A DNA stretch of 64,000 nucleotides from Rhodococcus maanshanensis NBRC 100610 (GCF_001894865.1 NZ_BCXA01000036.1:1-64000), one strand, 5' to 3'; shown: positions 8,436 to 44,882, numbered from the stretch's first letter. Translations and numbers: made by a program. Notes: generated by a model not told the origin, from the letters alone.

Positions 8436-9278
8436 TCATTGCTGCGGACGCAGGTGCGTGATGTCGCCCGCGGAGACCGCGACCGGTTCCCTGCCGTCGT
8501 CCGGGCTGATCACGATCCTGCCCTGCGCATCGATCCCGCTCGCGGTGCCGAGCAGTTCGCCGCCGCCCGGCAGTTCCGCACGGACACGCTGCCCGATCGT
8601 GGCGCACCGCTCCCGATACGACTCGGCGAGAGCCGTTGTGTCCCAACCGTTCCGGTTCCACTTCGTCCACTCCGACGCCAACGCGCGGAGCAGTGCGCGC
8701 ACCACGGTGTCCCGATCGGTTGTGGCGGCACCCGCGAGCGCGAGCGAGGTCGCGGTCGGCACCGGCAGCTCCGACTCGGTGAGGCTGACGTTCAACCCGA
8801 TCCCGAGCACGACCGACGGGATCGGTGCGGTCGCGGCGACCTCCGCGAGGATGCCCGCCACCTTGCTGCCACCGATCAGCACGTCGTTCGGCCACTTGAG
8901 CACGGCGTCCACCTCGGCGACCGACCGCAGCGCATCGACCACCGCGACACCCGCGAGCAGCGGGAGCCACCCCAGATCCGCTGGATCGATTCCCGGCATC
9001 CGCAGCAACACCGAGACGGAGACCGCCGACCTCGGCGGGGCCACCCAGGAACGGGCGTGCCTGCCACGGCCGTGGTCCTGGAACTCCGAGATCAGCACCG
9101 CGCGGTCGAGGGCGGAGTCCACCGCCCTCGCCAACATGTCGGCGTTCGTCGAACCGGTCTCGGCGACGACGTCGAGACTCGAGTAGAAGGCGTCGGGGTC
9201 GCCGCCGGCCGTCCCGCGCACCAGCGCCCTGCGCAGTGCTCCGGCGACCAAGGGGGGCCGATTCAGATCGGTGTACAT
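8436..9278 (-). CDS. birA: Biotin-[acetyl-CoA carboxylase] ligase
   Basis: BirA makes biotinyl-AMP and transfers biotin to the lysine of biotin carrier domains, here the EAMKM site of AccA3 encoded in this window. The 280-residue protein starts at ATG 9276-9278 (MYTDLNRPPL). A start 14 codons earlier is possible but its residues look non-conserved. Catalytic motifs are ETGSTNADM, GRGRHARSW (biotinyl-AMP binding) and LKWPNDVLIGGSKVAGIL. The C-terminal SH3-like domain ends RIVISPDDGREPVAVSAGDI. It lacks the N-terminal DNA-binding domain of E. coli BirA (a group I ligase), so it should not act as a repressor. It is divergent from accD5 across 136 bp. Confidence 0.96.
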   Translation of the reverse strand: MYTDLNRPPLVAGALRRALVRGTAGGDPDAFYSSLDVVAETGSTNADMLARAVDSALDRAVLISEFQDHGRGRHARSWVAPPRSAVSVSVLLRMPGIDPADLGWLPLLAGVAVVDALRSVAEVDAVLKWPNDVLIGGSKVAGILAEVAATAPIPSVVLGIGLNVSLTESELPVPTATSLALAGAATTDRDTVVRALLRALASEWTKWNRNGWDTTALAESYRERCATIGQRVRAELPGGGELLGTASGIDAQGRIVISPDDGREPVAVSAGDITHLRPQQ

Positions 9279-9327
9279 GCCGATCAGCCTATGGGCTCCT
9301 GCCGCTGCGGCGGGGATCACAATTTCG

Positions 9328-9339
9328 TACTGGCCAGTA
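9328..9339. promoter_or_regulatory. Palindromic operator candidate upstream of accD5
   Basis: TACTGGCCAGTA is a perfect 12-bp palindrome followed by G. The same 13-base motif with one central change, TACTGGTCAGTAG, lies upstream of accA3 at 42841-42853. It sits about 61 bp upstream of the proposed accD5 -10 box, in the shared birA/accD5 intergenic region. The binding protein is unknown. A lipid-sensing TetR-type regulator is one possibility (inference). Confidence 0.55.
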
Positions 9340-9345
9340 GCTTGG

Positions 9346-9360
9346 GTTCAATGATTGAAC
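9346..9360. promoter_or_regulatory. Second inverted repeat in the birA/accD5 promoter region
   Basis: GTTCAAT-G-ATTGAAC is a perfect 7-bp inverted repeat with a single-base centre. It lies six bases after the TACTGGCCAGTA palindrome and 41 bp upstream of the proposed accD5 -10 box. It could be a second operator, or part of the birA promoter region. No matching copy was noticed near accA3. Confidence 0.4.
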
Positions 9361-9400
9361 GCAACCTGACCTCGGTCAACGGGCACCTGGACGGGCTGGA

Positions 9401-9406
9401 TAAGCT
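9401..9406 (+). promoter_or_regulatory. Candidate -10 box (TAAGCT) of the accD5 operon
   Basis: TAAGCT fits TANNNT and ends 8 bases before the accD5 ATG at 9415, with no Shine-Dalgarno sequence in between (CTGTCCCC). A leaderless transcript is therefore expected, as is common in mycolata. A -35 box is not obvious. Confidence 0.5.
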
Positions 9407-9414
9407 CTGTCCCC

Positions 9415-11055
9415 ATGACCAGTGTCCAGGAGCCCACTGCGCCAGAGGCGACAAACACCCCTGATATCCACACGACGGCCGGAAAGCTCGCCGACCTGCG
9501 CAGACGTCAGGAAGAGGCGAAGTTCCCCAGCGGCGAAGCCGCCGTCGAGCGCGTGCACGCGAAGGGCAAGCTGACCGCCCGTGAGCGCATCACCGCGCTG
9601 CTCGACGAGGGCTCCTTCGTAGAGCTCGACGCTCTCGCCCGGCACCGGAGCGTGAACTTCGGTCTCGCCGACAACCGCCCGTTCGGCGACGGCGTGGTGA
9701 CCGGCTACGGCACCATCGACGGCCGCGACGTGTGCGTCTTCTCCCAGGACGCCACCGTGTTCGGCGGCAGCCTCGGCGAGATCTACGGCGAGAAGATCGT
9801 CAAGGTCATGGACCTGGCACTCAAGACCGGCCGCCCGCTCGTCGGCATCAACGAGGGCGCGGGCGCCCGCATCCAGGAGGGCGTGGTCTCGCTCGGCCTC
9901 TACGGCGAGATCTTCCACCGCAACGTGCAGGCCTCCGGCGTCATCCCCCAGATCTCGCTGATCATGGGCCCGGCCGCGGGTGGCCACGTCTACTCCCCCG
10001 CGCTGACCGACTTCGTCGTGATGGTCGACCAGACCAGCCAGATGTTCGTCACCGGCCCCGACGTGATCAAGACCGTCACCGGCGAGGACGTCACCATGGA
10101 GGACCTGGGCGGCGCCCACACCCACATGGTCAAGTCCGGCGTGGCCCACTACGTCGCGTCCGGCGAGCAGGACGCCCTCGACTACGTCAAGGACCTGCTC
10201 AGCTACCTGCCGAGCAACAACCAGGCCGCCGCGCCGCGACTGGCCCCGTCCGACCCGATCGTCGGCTCTATCGAGGACTCGCTGACCGCCGAGGACATCG
10301 AGCTCGACACCCTCATCCCGGACTCGCCGAACCAGCCGTACGACATGCACGAGGTCATCCGGCGCATCCTCGACGACGACGAGTTCCTCGAGGTGCAGGC
10401 CGAGCGCGCCGCGAACATCATCTGTGGCTTCGGTCGCGTCGACGGCCGCAGCGTCGGCATCGTCGCGAACCAGCCCACCCAGTTCGCCGGCTGCCTCGAC
10501 ATCAACGCCTCCGAGAAGGCCGCCCGCTTCGTGCGCACCTGCGACGCCTTCAACGTCCCGATCATCACCCTGGTCGACGTGCCCGGCTTCCTGCCCGGCA
10601 CCGAGCAGGAGTACAACGGCATCATCCGCCGCGGCGCCAAGCTGCTCTACGCGTACGGCGAGGCCACGGTCGGAAAGATCACCGTCATCACCCGCAAGGC
10701 GTACGGCGGCGCGTACGACGTCATGGGCTCCAAGCACATGGGCGCCGACCTGAACCTGGCGTGGCCGAGCGCGCAGATCGCGGTCATGGGTGCCTCCGGC
10801 GCCGTCGGCTTCGTCTACCGCAAGCAGCTCAAGGAGGCCGAGGCGTCCGGCGCCGACGTCGACGCGCTGCGCCTCAAGCTGCAGAACGAGTACGAGGACA
10901 CCCTGGTGAACCCGTACGTCGCGGCCGAGCGCGGTTACATCGACGCGGTCATCCCGCCGTCGCACACCCGCGGCCAGATCGTGGCTGCCCTTCGCCTGCT
11001 CGAGCGCAAGCAGGTTTCCCTTCCGCCCAAGAAGCATGGGAACATCCCGCTATGA
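9415..11055 (+). CDS. accD5: Acyl-CoA carboxylase carboxyltransferase (beta) subunit
   Basis: AccD5-type subunits transfer the carboxyl group from biotin to propionyl-CoA or acetyl-CoA, making methylmalonyl- or malonyl-CoA for mycolic and methyl-branched lipids. The 546-residue protein has the two crotonase-fold carboxyltransferase halves. Oxyanion-hole glycines are visible in [13 protein letters not shown] and in [17 protein letters not shown] of the N-half. The C-half shows [31 protein letters not shown] and [19 protein letters not shown]. Length and order match mycobacterial AccD5. It is the first gene of accD5-accE5-maf, and its stop overlaps the accE5 start (ATGA). The partner AccA3 is encoded 32 kb away, beyond the NRPS. 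Confidence 0.97.
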   Translation: MTSVQEPTAPEATNTPDIHTTAGKLADLRRRQEEAKFPSGEAAVERVHAKGKLTARERITALLDEGSFVELDALARHRSVNFGLADNRPFGDGVVTGYGTIDGRDVCVFSQDATVFGGSLGEIYGEKIVKVMDLALKTGRPLVGINEGAGARIQEGVVSLGLYGEIFHRNVQASGVIPQISLIMGPAAGGHVYSPALTDFVVMVDQTSQMFVTGPDVIKTVTGEDVTMEDLGGAHTHMVKSGVAHYVASGEQDALDYVKDLLSYLPSNNQAAAPRLAPSDPIVGSIEDSLTAEDIELDTLIPDSPNQPYDMHEVIRRILDDDEFLEVQAERAANIICGFGRVDGRSVGIVANQPTQFAGCLDINASEKAARFVRTCDAFNVPIITLVDVPGFLPGTEQEYNGIIRRGAKLLYAYGEATVGKITVITRKAYGGAYDVMGSKHMGADLNLAWPSAQIAVMGASGAVGFVYRKQLKEAEASGADVDALRLKLQNEYEDTLVNPYVAAERGYIDAVIPPSHTRGQIVAALRLLERKQVSLPPKKHGNIPL

Positions 11056-11360
11056 CAGCGACGAGGGAAACGACACTCGAAGACGTCGAGGTGCTCTCCG
11101 CAGCCGCGGAGGCCGTCGACTCCGCTACGGTCGACATCGTGGCTGCCGACAGCAAGGGCTCTCAATTGCCGGTCATCAAGGTGGTCAAGGGCGCACCGAC
11201 CGACATCGAGGTGGCGGCACTCGTGACCGTCTTCGCCGCAGCTGCAGGCGCCGAGGAGGCACCGGCCGACACCCGTCCGGCCGAGCGGTGGGGCGACCCC
11301 GCAGGCATGCACCGGGGCGCCGCCCCCCTGTCCCCGTACGCGTACTCGAACCGTCGGTGA
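11052..11360 (+). CDS. accE5: Acyl-CoA carboxylase epsilon subunit
   Basis: A 102-residue small subunit that, in mycobacteria and streptomycetes, stabilises and activates the AccA3-AccD5 complex. The family pattern is clear: a hydrophilic N-terminus, then [24 protein letters not shown] near residues 42-65, and a C-terminal [11 protein letters not shown]...PYAYSNRR. The ATG overlaps the accD5 TGA and its own TGA overlaps the maf GTG, so the three proteins are translationally coupled. Confidence 0.94.
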   Translation: MTATRETTLEDVEVLSAAAEAVDSATVDIVAADSKGSQLPVIKVVKGAPTDIEVAALVTVFAAAAGAEEAPADTRPAERWGDPAGMHRGAAPLSPYAYSNRR

Positions 11361-11998
11361 CCACGCTCGTTCTGGCCTCGGCCTCGCCGGCACGGTTGAC
11401 CGTGCTGCGCAAGGCCGGGGTCGAGCCATTTGTCCTGGTCTCCGGTGTCGACGAGGACGCGGTGCAGGAGGCGCTCGGCCCGTCGGCCGCGCCATCGCGG
11501 GTGGTCACCGAGCTCGCACGGGCGAAGGCCACGGCCGTGCTCTCCGAGCTGCCTGCCGAGGTCGCCGCCGACGCGGTGGTGATCGGCTGCGATTCGATGC
11601 TGCTGATCGACGGCACCCTGCAGGGCAAGCCGCACACCGCCGACGTGGCCAGGGCCCGCTGGCGTTCGATGATGGGTCGCAGCGGCACCCTGCTCACCGG
11701 GCACTGCGTGCTGCGGGTGCGCGACGGGGCGACCGTCGGCGAGGCCAGTGCGGACAGCGCGACGATCGTGCACTTCGGGACCCCGTCCGGGGACGATCTC
11801 GAGGCCTACCTCGAGTCGGGCGAGCCCATGCAGGTCGCGGGCGCCTTCACCCTCGACGGGCTCGGCGGCTGGTTCATCGATCGCATCGAGGGCGACCCGT
11901 CCAGCGTGATCGGCATCGGCCTGCCGTTGGTCCGCCGACTGCTCGGCGAGGTCGGCGTCGGCATCTCCGAGCTCTGGGCCGCGACCCCAGCCAACTGA
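11357..11998 (+). CDS. maf: Maf-family nucleoside triphosphate pyrophosphatase
   Basis: Maf proteins hydrolyse non-canonical or excess nucleoside triphosphates to monophosphates and are linked to house-cleaning and septation. The 213-residue product starts at GTG ([21 protein letters not shown]), overlapping the accE5 stop. Family motifs are the N-terminal ASASPARL phosphate loop, LARAKA near residue 54, [13 protein letters not shown] (catalytic Asp) and [23 protein letters not shown]. Maf directly downstream of accD5-accE5 is the mycobacterial order. In the M. tuberculosis order sseA follows next; here the giant NRPS gene intervenes. Confidence 0.95.
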   Translation: MTTLVLASASPARLTVLRKAGVEPFVLVSGVDEDAVQEALGPSAAPSRVVTELARAKATAVLSELPAEVAADAVVIGCDSMLLIDGTLQGKPHTADVARARWRSMMGRSGTLLTGHCVLRVRDGATVGEASADSATIVHFGTPSGDDLEAYLESGEPMQVAGAFTLDGLGGWFIDRIEGDPSSVIGIGLPLVRRLLGEVGVGISELWAATPAN

Positions 11999-12023
11999 AC
12001 TCGAACCCCGCCCACTGAAGTCA

Positions 12024-12061
12024 CCGCCCACCGACACCGCGATCGCGGTGTCGGTGGGCGG
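12024..12061. terminator. Bidirectional terminator between maf and the NRPS gene
   Basis: A perfect 38-base palindrome with 19-bp arms; as a hairpin, a 17-bp stem with a GATC tetraloop. The arms begin CCGCCCACCGACACCGC. It lies between the convergent ends of maf (11998) and the NRPS gene (12086) and would terminate both. It also marks the left edge of the NRPS insertion into the acc locus. Confidence 0.85.
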
Positions 12062-12085
12062 CTTCATGTCCCGACCGGGCCCTCC

Positions 12086-39541
<27,456 letters not shown>

Positions 39542-39549
39542 GGGTAGAA

Positions 39550-39555
39550 CCTCTC
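39550..39555 (-). promoter_or_regulatory. Ribosome binding site of the NRPS gene
   Basis: On the minus strand GAGAGG lies eight bases before the GTG at 39539-39541. The second codon is also GTG and could serve as well. This decides the start over any in-frame codon further in, because the protein N-terminus reaches the C1 core [11 protein letters not shown] within 30 residues. Confidence 0.6.
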
Positions 39556-39745
39556 GAGATGATTGCTAAGCCCCCAAGAGACTCGGCGATTGGGCAAGTG
39601 TCCAGTTGACGGGGCGAATGTGTGGTTGCGGCGGGGGTATTTGAGTGCCACTTGCGAGTGCTGGGCACGCTGATTTTGCACGCGGATCGGCGCGTGTCTT
39701 TGCGGGAGACTACGAGACACCGAGGGCATCGCGCATGCAAATCGT

Positions 39746-39765
39746 GCAATTGTCCGATAAATTGC
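39746..39765. promoter_or_regulatory. Inverted repeat upstream of the NRPS gene
   Basis: GCAATT, eight bases, AATTGC: a perfect 6-bp inverted repeat whose half-site centres are about 14 bases apart, in the low-GC leader about 205 bp before the NRPS start. An imperfect further half (GCAAAT) lies just to the left at 39738. This could be an operator for an unlinked regulator. No regulator gene adjoins the NRPS. Confidence 0.35.
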
Positions 39766-39959
39766 CAGGAAGCTCCGAGTAGCATTTCGACGTCGGATCG
39801 GTGCAGGTCAAAGTGCTGCAAGACGGTCGGCGACAATTCCCCGCGGCCGCCCGTTCGGCGTTCTACCCGTAGTCCGAAACCGCGAACTATACACTCCATC
39901 GCCTGCGAGGGCCCCGCCGCTCGGCATCGGCGCGGGCGGCACACCCGGCGCCGTCAGCT

Positions 39960-39965
39960 TAGAAT
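39960..39965 (+). promoter_or_regulatory. Candidate -10 box (TAGAAT) for sseA-sufE
   Basis: TAGAAT fits TANNNT and lies 39 bases before the sseA GTG. The leader would carry the AGGAG Shine-Dalgarno sequence at 39993-39998. A -35 box is not evident. Confidence 0.45.
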
Positions 39966-40004
39966 CGACGGCGACCCGTTCGCCGCCTCGTCAGGAGATC
40001 CCCA

Positions 40005-40901
40005 GTGCCCGTAGCGCCCGACCCGAATCCCTCCTTCGCGGCGTACGCCCATCCCGAACGACTGGTCACATCCGAGTGGTTGGGCGCTCACATCGGCGCA
40101 CCTGGCGTCAAGATCGTGGAGTCCGACGAGGACGTGCTGCTCTACGACGTCGGCCACATCCCGGGCGCGGTGAAGATCGACTGGCACCTCGACCTCAACG
40201 ATCCGGTGACCCGCGACTACATCGACGGCGAGGCCTTCGCGGACCTGATGAGCCGCAAGGGCATCAGCCGCGACGACACCGTCGTGATCTACGGCGACAA
40301 GAGCAACTGGTGGGCCGCCTATGCGCTGTGGGTGTTCACCCTGTTCGGCCACGAGGACGTGCGTCTGCTCGACGGCGGTCGGGACGCGTGGATCGCGGAG
40401 GACCGGGGCACCACGCTTGACGTGCCGGAGAACCCGCGCACCGACTACCCGGTGGTCGAGCGGGACGACGCCGCGATCCGCGCCTTCAAGGACGATGTCC
40501 TCGGACACCTGGGCACCGGACCGCTGATCGACGTCCGCTCGCCCCAGGAGTACACCGGCGAGCGCACCCACATGCCCGACTACCCGGAGGAGGGCGCCCT
40601 CCGCGGCGGCCACATCCCCACCGCGGCGTCGATCCCGTGGGCGAAGGCCGCCGCGCCGGACAGCCGGTTCCGCTCCCGCGCGGAGCTGGAGGAGATCTAC
40701 GGCGCCTACGCACCGACCGACGACGTGGTCGCCTACTGCCGGATCGGCGAGCGGTCGAGCCACACCTGGTTCGTGCTCACCCACCTGCTCGGCTTCGAGA
40801 AGGTGCGCAACTACGACGGCTCCTGGACCGAGTGGGGCAACGCCGTGCGGGTCCCGATCACCAAGGGCGAGGAGCCTGGAGAGGTCCCCGCGTCCGTATG
40901 A
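40005..40901 (+). CDS. sseA: Thiosulfate sulfurtransferase (rhodanese)
   Basis: Two-domain rhodanese of 298 residues that transfers sulfane sulfur from thiosulfate or a related donor to thiol acceptors. The N-domain ends [21 protein letters not shown]. The C-domain has [13 protein letters not shown] and the active-site loop [12 protein letters not shown] with Cys245. Start is GTG with AGGAGAT five to six bases upstream. It overlaps sufE by four bases (ATGA), consistent with handing sulfur to the SufE-like protein. In M. tuberculosis sseA follows maf directly; here they are 28 kb apart. Confidence 0.94.
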   Translation: MPVAPDPNPSFAAYAHPERLVTSEWLGAHIGAPGVKIVESDEDVLLYDVGHIPGAVKIDWHLDLNDPVTRDYIDGEAFADLMSRKGISRDDTVVIYGDKSNWWAAYALWVFTLFGHEDVRLLDGGRDAWIAEDRGTTLDVPENPRTDYPVVERDDAAIRAFKDDVLGHLGTGPLIDVRSPQEYTGERTHMPDYPEEGALRGGHIPTAASIPWAKAAAPDSRFRSRAELEEIYGAYAPTDDVVAYCRIGERSSHTWFVLTHLLGFEKVRNYDGSWTEWGNAVRVPITKGEEPGEVPASV

Positions 40902-41311
40902 GCCTGCCCGAACCGCTCGCCGAGATCGTCGACGACTTCGCCGCCGTCGACGGTCAGCAGAAGCTGCAGCTGCTGCTCGAGTTCAGCCGCGAACTCCCCG
41001 ATCTGCCCGCCGAGCTCGAGCAGGCGGCGATGGAGCCGGTGCCCGAGTGCCAGTCGCCGCTGTTCCTCTCGGTCGACGCCACCGATCGGGAGCGGGTGCG
41101 GTTGCACTTCAGCGCCCCGCCCGAGGCGCCGACCACGAGGGGGTTCGCGTCGATCCTGCACCAGGGCCTCGACGGCCAGAGCGCCAAGGCGATTCTCGAT
41201 GTCCCCGCCGATTTCTACTCGGCACTAGGCCTGGCGGAGGCCGTGAGCCCGCTCCGGCTCCGCGGGATGTCCGCGATGTTGACGCGCATCAAACGACACC
41301 TCACGGACTGA
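40898..41311 (+). CDS. SufE-family sulfur acceptor protein
   Basis: 137 residues with the SufE fold signature: [31 protein letters not shown] at the N-terminus, then [12 protein letters not shown] carrying the acceptor Cys, and [26 protein letters not shown]-type helices at the C-terminus. SufE proteins accept persulfide sulfur and stimulate cysteine desulfurases for Fe-S cluster assembly. Coupling with the rhodanese suggests the two work in one sulfur-relay step (inference). It matches by position the SufE-like gene between sseA and accA3 in mycobacteria. Confidence 0.9.
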   Translation: MSLPEPLAEIVDDFAAVDGQQKLQLLLEFSRELPDLPAELEQAAMEPVPECQSPLFLSVDATDRERVRLHFSAPPEAPTTRGFASILHQGLDGQSAKAILDVPADFYSALGLAEAVSPLRLRGMSAMLTRIKRHLTD

Positions 41312-41327
41312 TCGAGACCTGCACACC

Positions 41328-41363
41328 GACCCGCCCGCCGGTAGACTCCCGGACGGGCGGGTC
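41328..41363. terminator. Hairpin after sufE
   Basis: GACCCGCCCGCCGG pairs with a downstream complement containing one bulged base, around a 7-base loop. It lies 16 bases after the sufE stop and 54 bases before the PapA-like start, so it separates the two units. The loop contains TAGACT (41342-41347), which could also act as a -10 box for the next gene. Confidence 0.7.
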
Positions 41364-41417
41364 AGTGTGGTCCCACCCATCCATCAGCACACCACTCGCA
41401 AGAATTGGATGCTGCCA

Positions 41418-42830
41418 ATGGAATTCACCGAGCTCTCCGATTACCCCATCTCCGCGGGCACCCTCACCGAGTGGCTCCCGTCCGCGCCGTTCGACGGTGG
41501 ATCGTCGCCGTGGTTCGACGATCCAAGGCCCGCCTCCTACGTTCACGAGGCCCGCCTCCGTCAGGCCGCCCGCACCACCGGGCCCGAACACGGCTCGTGG
41601 CTCGGGATCGCATTCGAGATAGCCGGACAGCTCGACAGCGCGGCGCTCGCGCGTGCGCTGAACGAGTGGATCGACCGGCACGAGGCGCTGCGAAGTCACG
41701 CGAGCATCAGTCCGACCACGGGCGAGGTCAGCCGTCACACGATCGATACGGGGCGCGTTCGGGTGGCCGCCCGCAGCCACGGCTACCGGTCAAGCGGCGC
41801 GCAGAACCACGCCGACCTCGCCCAGCTGTTCGACGGCTGCACCTCCCCGCTGTCCTGGCCCTCCTACGCCTTCGCCACCCTGGTGCCGCCCGGCCCCGAC
41901 GATCGTTTCACCGTGTTCCTCGCGGCCGACCACGCGATCATCGACGGCCTGTCGGTCGTGATCGTCGCGCAGGAGATCGAGGCGCTGTATCGGCAGGCCC
42001 GCGACGGCGTCGGCGCCGACCTGTTCCCGGTCGGCAGCTACGTGGATTTCGGGGCGCGCGAACGGGACGGCGCAGCCGAACTGGACCCAGGACACCCGGT
42101 GGTCGAGCTGTGGCGGTCGACCCTCGATCAGTGCGGCGGCGCACTGCCCGAGTTCCCGCTCGATCTCGGCGACGCCGACCCCGGCCCGGTGCCGCAGAGC
42201 GGCGTGTCCGCCTGGGCGCTCGACGCGGACGGCGCGGACGCGTTCACCCTGGCCTGCCGCAAGCTCGGGCACAGCTTCTTCGCGGGCACCCTCGCGTGCC
42301 TCGGCATCGTCGGTGCCGAGCTCGCGGGCGAGCCGCGCTTCGAGGCCGTCACCCCGATGCACACCAGGAACGACCCGCGGCTTGCCGCGTCCGTCGGGTG
42401 GTACGTCGGACTCGGCCCGATCTGCTTCGACGTGCGCGGCGCCCGGTCGTTCGGCGAACTGGCCGCGCGCGCCCAGGAACAGATCGCCGCGGCCAAGCCC
42501 GCGGCACGGTATCCCTACGAACGGGTCAGCGAGGTCCTCACCACGGCCGCCCGGCCGCGATTCGTCGTCTCCTATATGGACCTGCGCTTCGTTCCCGCGG
42601 CGACGCAGTGGCAGCAGTGGAACGCGCGGGCGTTGCGGAGCAAGCAGTACGAGCACGACGTGCACATCTGGGTGAACCGCACTCCGCGGGGGGTGAACAT
42701 CGCCGCCCGGTACCCCGACACCCACGAGGCGGCGGCCAACGTGCGCCGCTATCTCGGCCGGCTCAGGAACCTGATGGAGGAGGTCGTGGGCACCGGTACC
42801 TGCGGGCTCCCGGACCACATCACCCGGTGA
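41418..42830 (+). CDS. PapA-type condensing acyltransferase
   Basis: A 470-residue stand-alone member of the condensation-domain superfamily. It is closest in style to mycobacterial PapA proteins, which move acyl chains onto glycolipids or peptidolipids. Catalytic His172 and Asp176 lie in ADHAIIDGLSV. Other shared family patterns are GWYVGLGPICFDV, VVSYMDLRFVP and VHIWVNRTPRGVNIAARYPD, which recall PapA1/PapA2. Starts at 41367 and 41409 are in frame. ATG 41418 is preferred because MEFTELSDYPISAGTLTEW matches the usual N-terminus. No counterpart is known to me at this place in mycobacteria. With the NRPS 2 kb upstream, acylation of the peptide is the favoured idea, and a trehalose- or glycolipid acyltransferase is the main alternative. 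Confidence 0.85.
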   Translation: MEFTELSDYPISAGTLTEWLPSAPFDGGSSPWFDDPRPASYVHEARLRQAARTTGPEHGSWLGIAFEIAGQLDSAALARALNEWIDRHEALRSHASISPTTGEVSRHTIDTGRVRVAARSHGYRSSGAQNHADLAQLFDGCTSPLSWPSYAFATLVPPGPDDRFTVFLAADHAIIDGLSVVIVAQEIEALYRQARDGVGADLFPVGSYVDFGARERDGAAELDPGHPVVELWRSTLDQCGGALPEFPLDLGDADPGPVPQSGVSAWALDADGADAFTLACRKLGHSFFAGTLACLGIVGAELAGEPRFEAVTPMHTRNDPRLAASVGWYVGLGPICFDVRGARSFGELAARAQEQIAAAKPAARYPYERVSEVLTTAARPRFVVSYMDLRFVPAATQWQQWNARALRSKQYEHDVHIWVNRTPRGVNIAARYPDTHEAAANVRRYLGRLRNLMEEVVGTGTCGLPDHITR

Positions 42831-42840
42831 CCGGAAGAAT

Positions 42841-42852
42841 TACTGGTCAGTA
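42841..42852. promoter_or_regulatory. Palindromic operator candidate upstream of accA3
   Basis: TACTGGTCAGTA followed by G matches the accD5 motif at 9328-9340 in 12 of 13 bases and keeps the TACTG/CAGTA arms. It lies about 70 bp upstream of the proposed accA3 -10 box, just after the stop of the PapA-like gene. A common regulator of both carboxylase genes is inferred. Confidence 0.55.
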
Positions 42853-42923
42853 GTGTTTGTCCCGCCCGCGGGGCCATCCGGACGAATTCGCTATCCGATT
42901 ACATCGGGCCGGGGGGCGGTGCC

Positions 42924-42929
42924 TACACT
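42924..42929 (+). promoter_or_regulatory. Candidate -10 box (TACACT) of accA3
   Basis: TACACT fits TANNNT and would start transcription near 42937, giving a leader of about 80 bases before the GTG at 43019. The leader ends with a strong AGGAGG at 43009-43014, so this gene appears leadered, unlike accD5. Confidence 0.45.
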
Positions 42930-43018
42930 CCGATGTGATGCCCGTAACCACCCCGCCGGGTACGACCCCCGGAAGGGGATCGAACAGCGGGTACCCCTTG
43001 CGACAAACAGGAGGCTCA

Positions 43019-44806
43019 GTGCCCAGTCATGCCAGCGCGCACATCACCAAGGTGCTCGTCGCCAACCGCGGCGAAATCGCCGTGCGTGTGATCAGGGCGG
43101 CAGCGGACGCAGGCCTGGCCAGCGTCGCCGTGTACGCCGAGCCGGATGCCGACGCGCCGTTCGTGCGCCTTGCCGACGAGGCCTTCGCCCTCGGCGGCCA
43201 GACGTCCGCCGAGTCGTACCTCGTGTTCGACAAGATCCTCGATGCAGCGAAGCGGTCCGGCGCCGACGCGATCCACCCCGGCTACGGCTTCCTGTCCGAG
43301 AACGCCGACTTCGCCCAGGCCGTCATCGACGCCGGGCTGATCTGGATCGGTCCCTCGCCGCAGTCCATCCGCGACCTCGGCGACAAGGTCACCGCCCGGC
43401 ACATCGCCGAGCGCGCCAATGCCCCGATGGCCGCGGGCACCAAGGACCCGGTCAAGAACGCCGACGAGGTCGTCGAGTTCGCCAAGCAGTACGGCGTCCC
43501 CGTCGCGATCAAGGCCGCCTTCGGTGGCGGTGGCCGCGGCATGAAGGTCGCGCACACCATCGAGGAGATCCCCGAGCTCTTCGACTCCGCCACCCGTGAG
43601 GCGATCGCCGCCTTCGGCCGCGGCGAGTGCTTCGTCGAGCAGTACCTCGACAAGGCCCGCCACGTCGAGGCCCAGGTCATCGCCGACCAGCACGGCAACG
43701 TCATCGTCGCGGGCACCCGCGACTGCTCGCTGCAGCGCCGCTTCCAGAAGCTGGTCGAGGAGGCGCCCGCGCCGTTCCTGACCGACGACCAGCGCGCCCG
43801 CATCCACAGCTCCTCGAAGGCCATCTGCAAGGAGGCCGGCTACTACGGCGCGGGCACGGTCGAGTTCCTCGTGCAGGGCGACACCGTCTCGTTCCTCGAG
43901 GTCAACACCCGCCTGCAGGTCGAGCACCCGGTCACCGAGGAGACCGCGGGCATCGACCTCGTGCTCCAGCAGTTCAAGATCGCCAACGGCGAGGAGCTGG
44001 AGTTCACCGAGGATCCGGCCCCGCGCGGCCACTCCTTCGAGTTCCGGATCAACGGCGAGGACGCGGGCCGCGGCTTCCTGCCCGCCCCCGGACCGGTCAC
44101 CAAGTTCGTTCCCCCGACCGGCCCCGGCGTCCGCATGGACTCCGGTGTCGAGTCCGGCTCCGTCATCGGCGGCCAGTTCGACTCCATGCTGGCCAAGCTG
44201 ATCGTCACCGGCGCCACCCGCGACCAGGCCCTCGCCCGGGCCCGCCGCGCGCTGGCCGAGTTCCAGGTCGAGGGCCTCGCGACGGTCATCCCGTTCCACC
44301 GCGCCATCGTCTCGGACCCCGCGTTCATCGGCAACGGCGAGAGCTTCGAGGTCTACACCAAGTGGATCGAGACGGAGTGGAAGAACACCGTCGAGCCGTT
44401 CACCGCCGGTGAGGCGCTCGACGAGGACGAGGCGCTGCCGCGTCAGTCCGTCGTGGTCGAGGTCGGCGGACGCCGCGTCGAGGTGTCGCTGCCCGGGCAG
44501 TTCTCGCTCGGCGGTGGCGGGTCAACCAACGGCGCCACCCGCAAGAAGCCGAAGCCGCGCAAGCGTGGCGGCGGCGCGGGCGGAGCGGCGTCCGGTGACG
44601 CTGTGACGGCCCCCATGCAGGGCACCGTCGTCAAGGTCGCCGTCGAGGAGGGCCAGGAGGTCGCCGAGGGCGATCTGATCGCCGTGCTCGAGGCCATGAA
44701 GATGGAGAACCCCGTCAACGCGCACAAGGCCGGCATCGTGACCGGACTGGCCGTGGAGCCGGGCGCCGCCATCACCCAGGGCACCGTCCTCGCTGAGCTC
44801 AAGTAG
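43019..44806 (+). CDS. accA3: Acyl-CoA carboxylase alpha subunit (biotin carboxylase and biotin carrier)
   Basis: AccA3 carboxylates its own biotin with ATP and bicarbonate and presents it to AccD-type subunits. The 595-residue protein starts at GTG after AGGAGG (43009-43014); earlier in-frame codons lack a ribosome site. Biotin carboxylase features are [18 protein letters not shown], the ATP-grasp loop [25 protein letters not shown] and [29 protein letters not shown] linker leads to the biotin carrier domain with the EAMKMENPV biotinylation site about 35 residues from the end. Near-colinear with M. tuberculosis AccA3. BirA, AccD5 and AccE5, its ligase and partners, are encoded in the same window. 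Confidence 0.97.
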   Translation: MPSHASAHITKVLVANRGEIAVRVIRAAADAGLASVAVYAEPDADAPFVRLADEAFALGGQTSAESYLVFDKILDAAKRSGADAIHPGYGFLSENADFAQAVIDAGLIWIGPSPQSIRDLGDKVTARHIAERANAPMAAGTKDPVKNADEVVEFAKQYGVPVAIKAAFGGGGRGMKVAHTIEEIPELFDSATREAIAAFGRGECFVEQYLDKARHVEAQVIADQHGNVIVAGTRDCSLQRRFQKLVEEAPAPFLTDDQRARIHSSSKAICKEAGYYGAGTVEFLVQGDTVSFLEVNTRLQVEHPVTEETAGIDLVLQQFKIANGEELEFTEDPAPRGHSFEFRINGEDAGRGFLPAPGPVTKFVPPTGPGVRMDSGVESGSVIGGQFDSMLAKLIVTGATRDQALARARRALAEFQVEGLATVIPFHRAIVSDPAFIGNGESFEVYTKWIETEWKNTVEPFTAGEALDEDEALPRQSVVVEVGGRRVEVSLPGQFSLGGGGSTNGATRKKPKPRKRGGGAGGAASGDAVTAPMQGTVVKVAVEEGQEVAEGDLIAVLEAMKMENPVNAHKAGIVTGLAVEPGAAITQGTVLAELK

Positions 44807-44822
44807 CACAAGCACTCTCGCT

Positions 44823-44854
44823 GCGCCCCCGGTTGCCAAGGCAGCCGGGGGCGC
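44823..44854. terminator. Hairpin terminator of accA3
   Basis: A 14-bp stem (GCGCCCCCGGTTGC with its complement, one G-T pair) around a CAAG loop, 16 bases after the accA3 stop. Confidence 0.8.
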
Positions 44855-44882
44855 TGTGCTGTGCGCGCATTATCCTGTTGCC

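Larger units (their letters stand above)
39542..40004. other. 463-bp intergenic region between the NRPS gene and sseA
   Basis: The longest non-coding stretch in the window, visibly poorer in G+C than its surroundings between about 39600 and 39900. No open frame here looks like a gene. It should hold the leftward NRPS promoter with a long 5' leader, and the rightward sseA promoter. TATAGT on the minus strand (39886-39891) is one possible NRPS -10 box and TAGAAT on the plus strand (39960-39965) is a good sseA -10 box. The inverted repeat at 39746-39765 is described separately. Confidence 0.6.

Noticed and set aside
9732-11360. 542-codon frame overlapping accD5 in another frame
   Set aside because: An Arg/Pro-rich shadow of accD5. 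Only its last 102 codons are real, and those are accE5.
42857-43018. 54-codon N-terminal extension of AccA3
   Set aside because: It lacks a ribosome site and carries the promoter-like TACACT, whereas GTG 43019 follows AGGAGG and matches the known AccA3 length.
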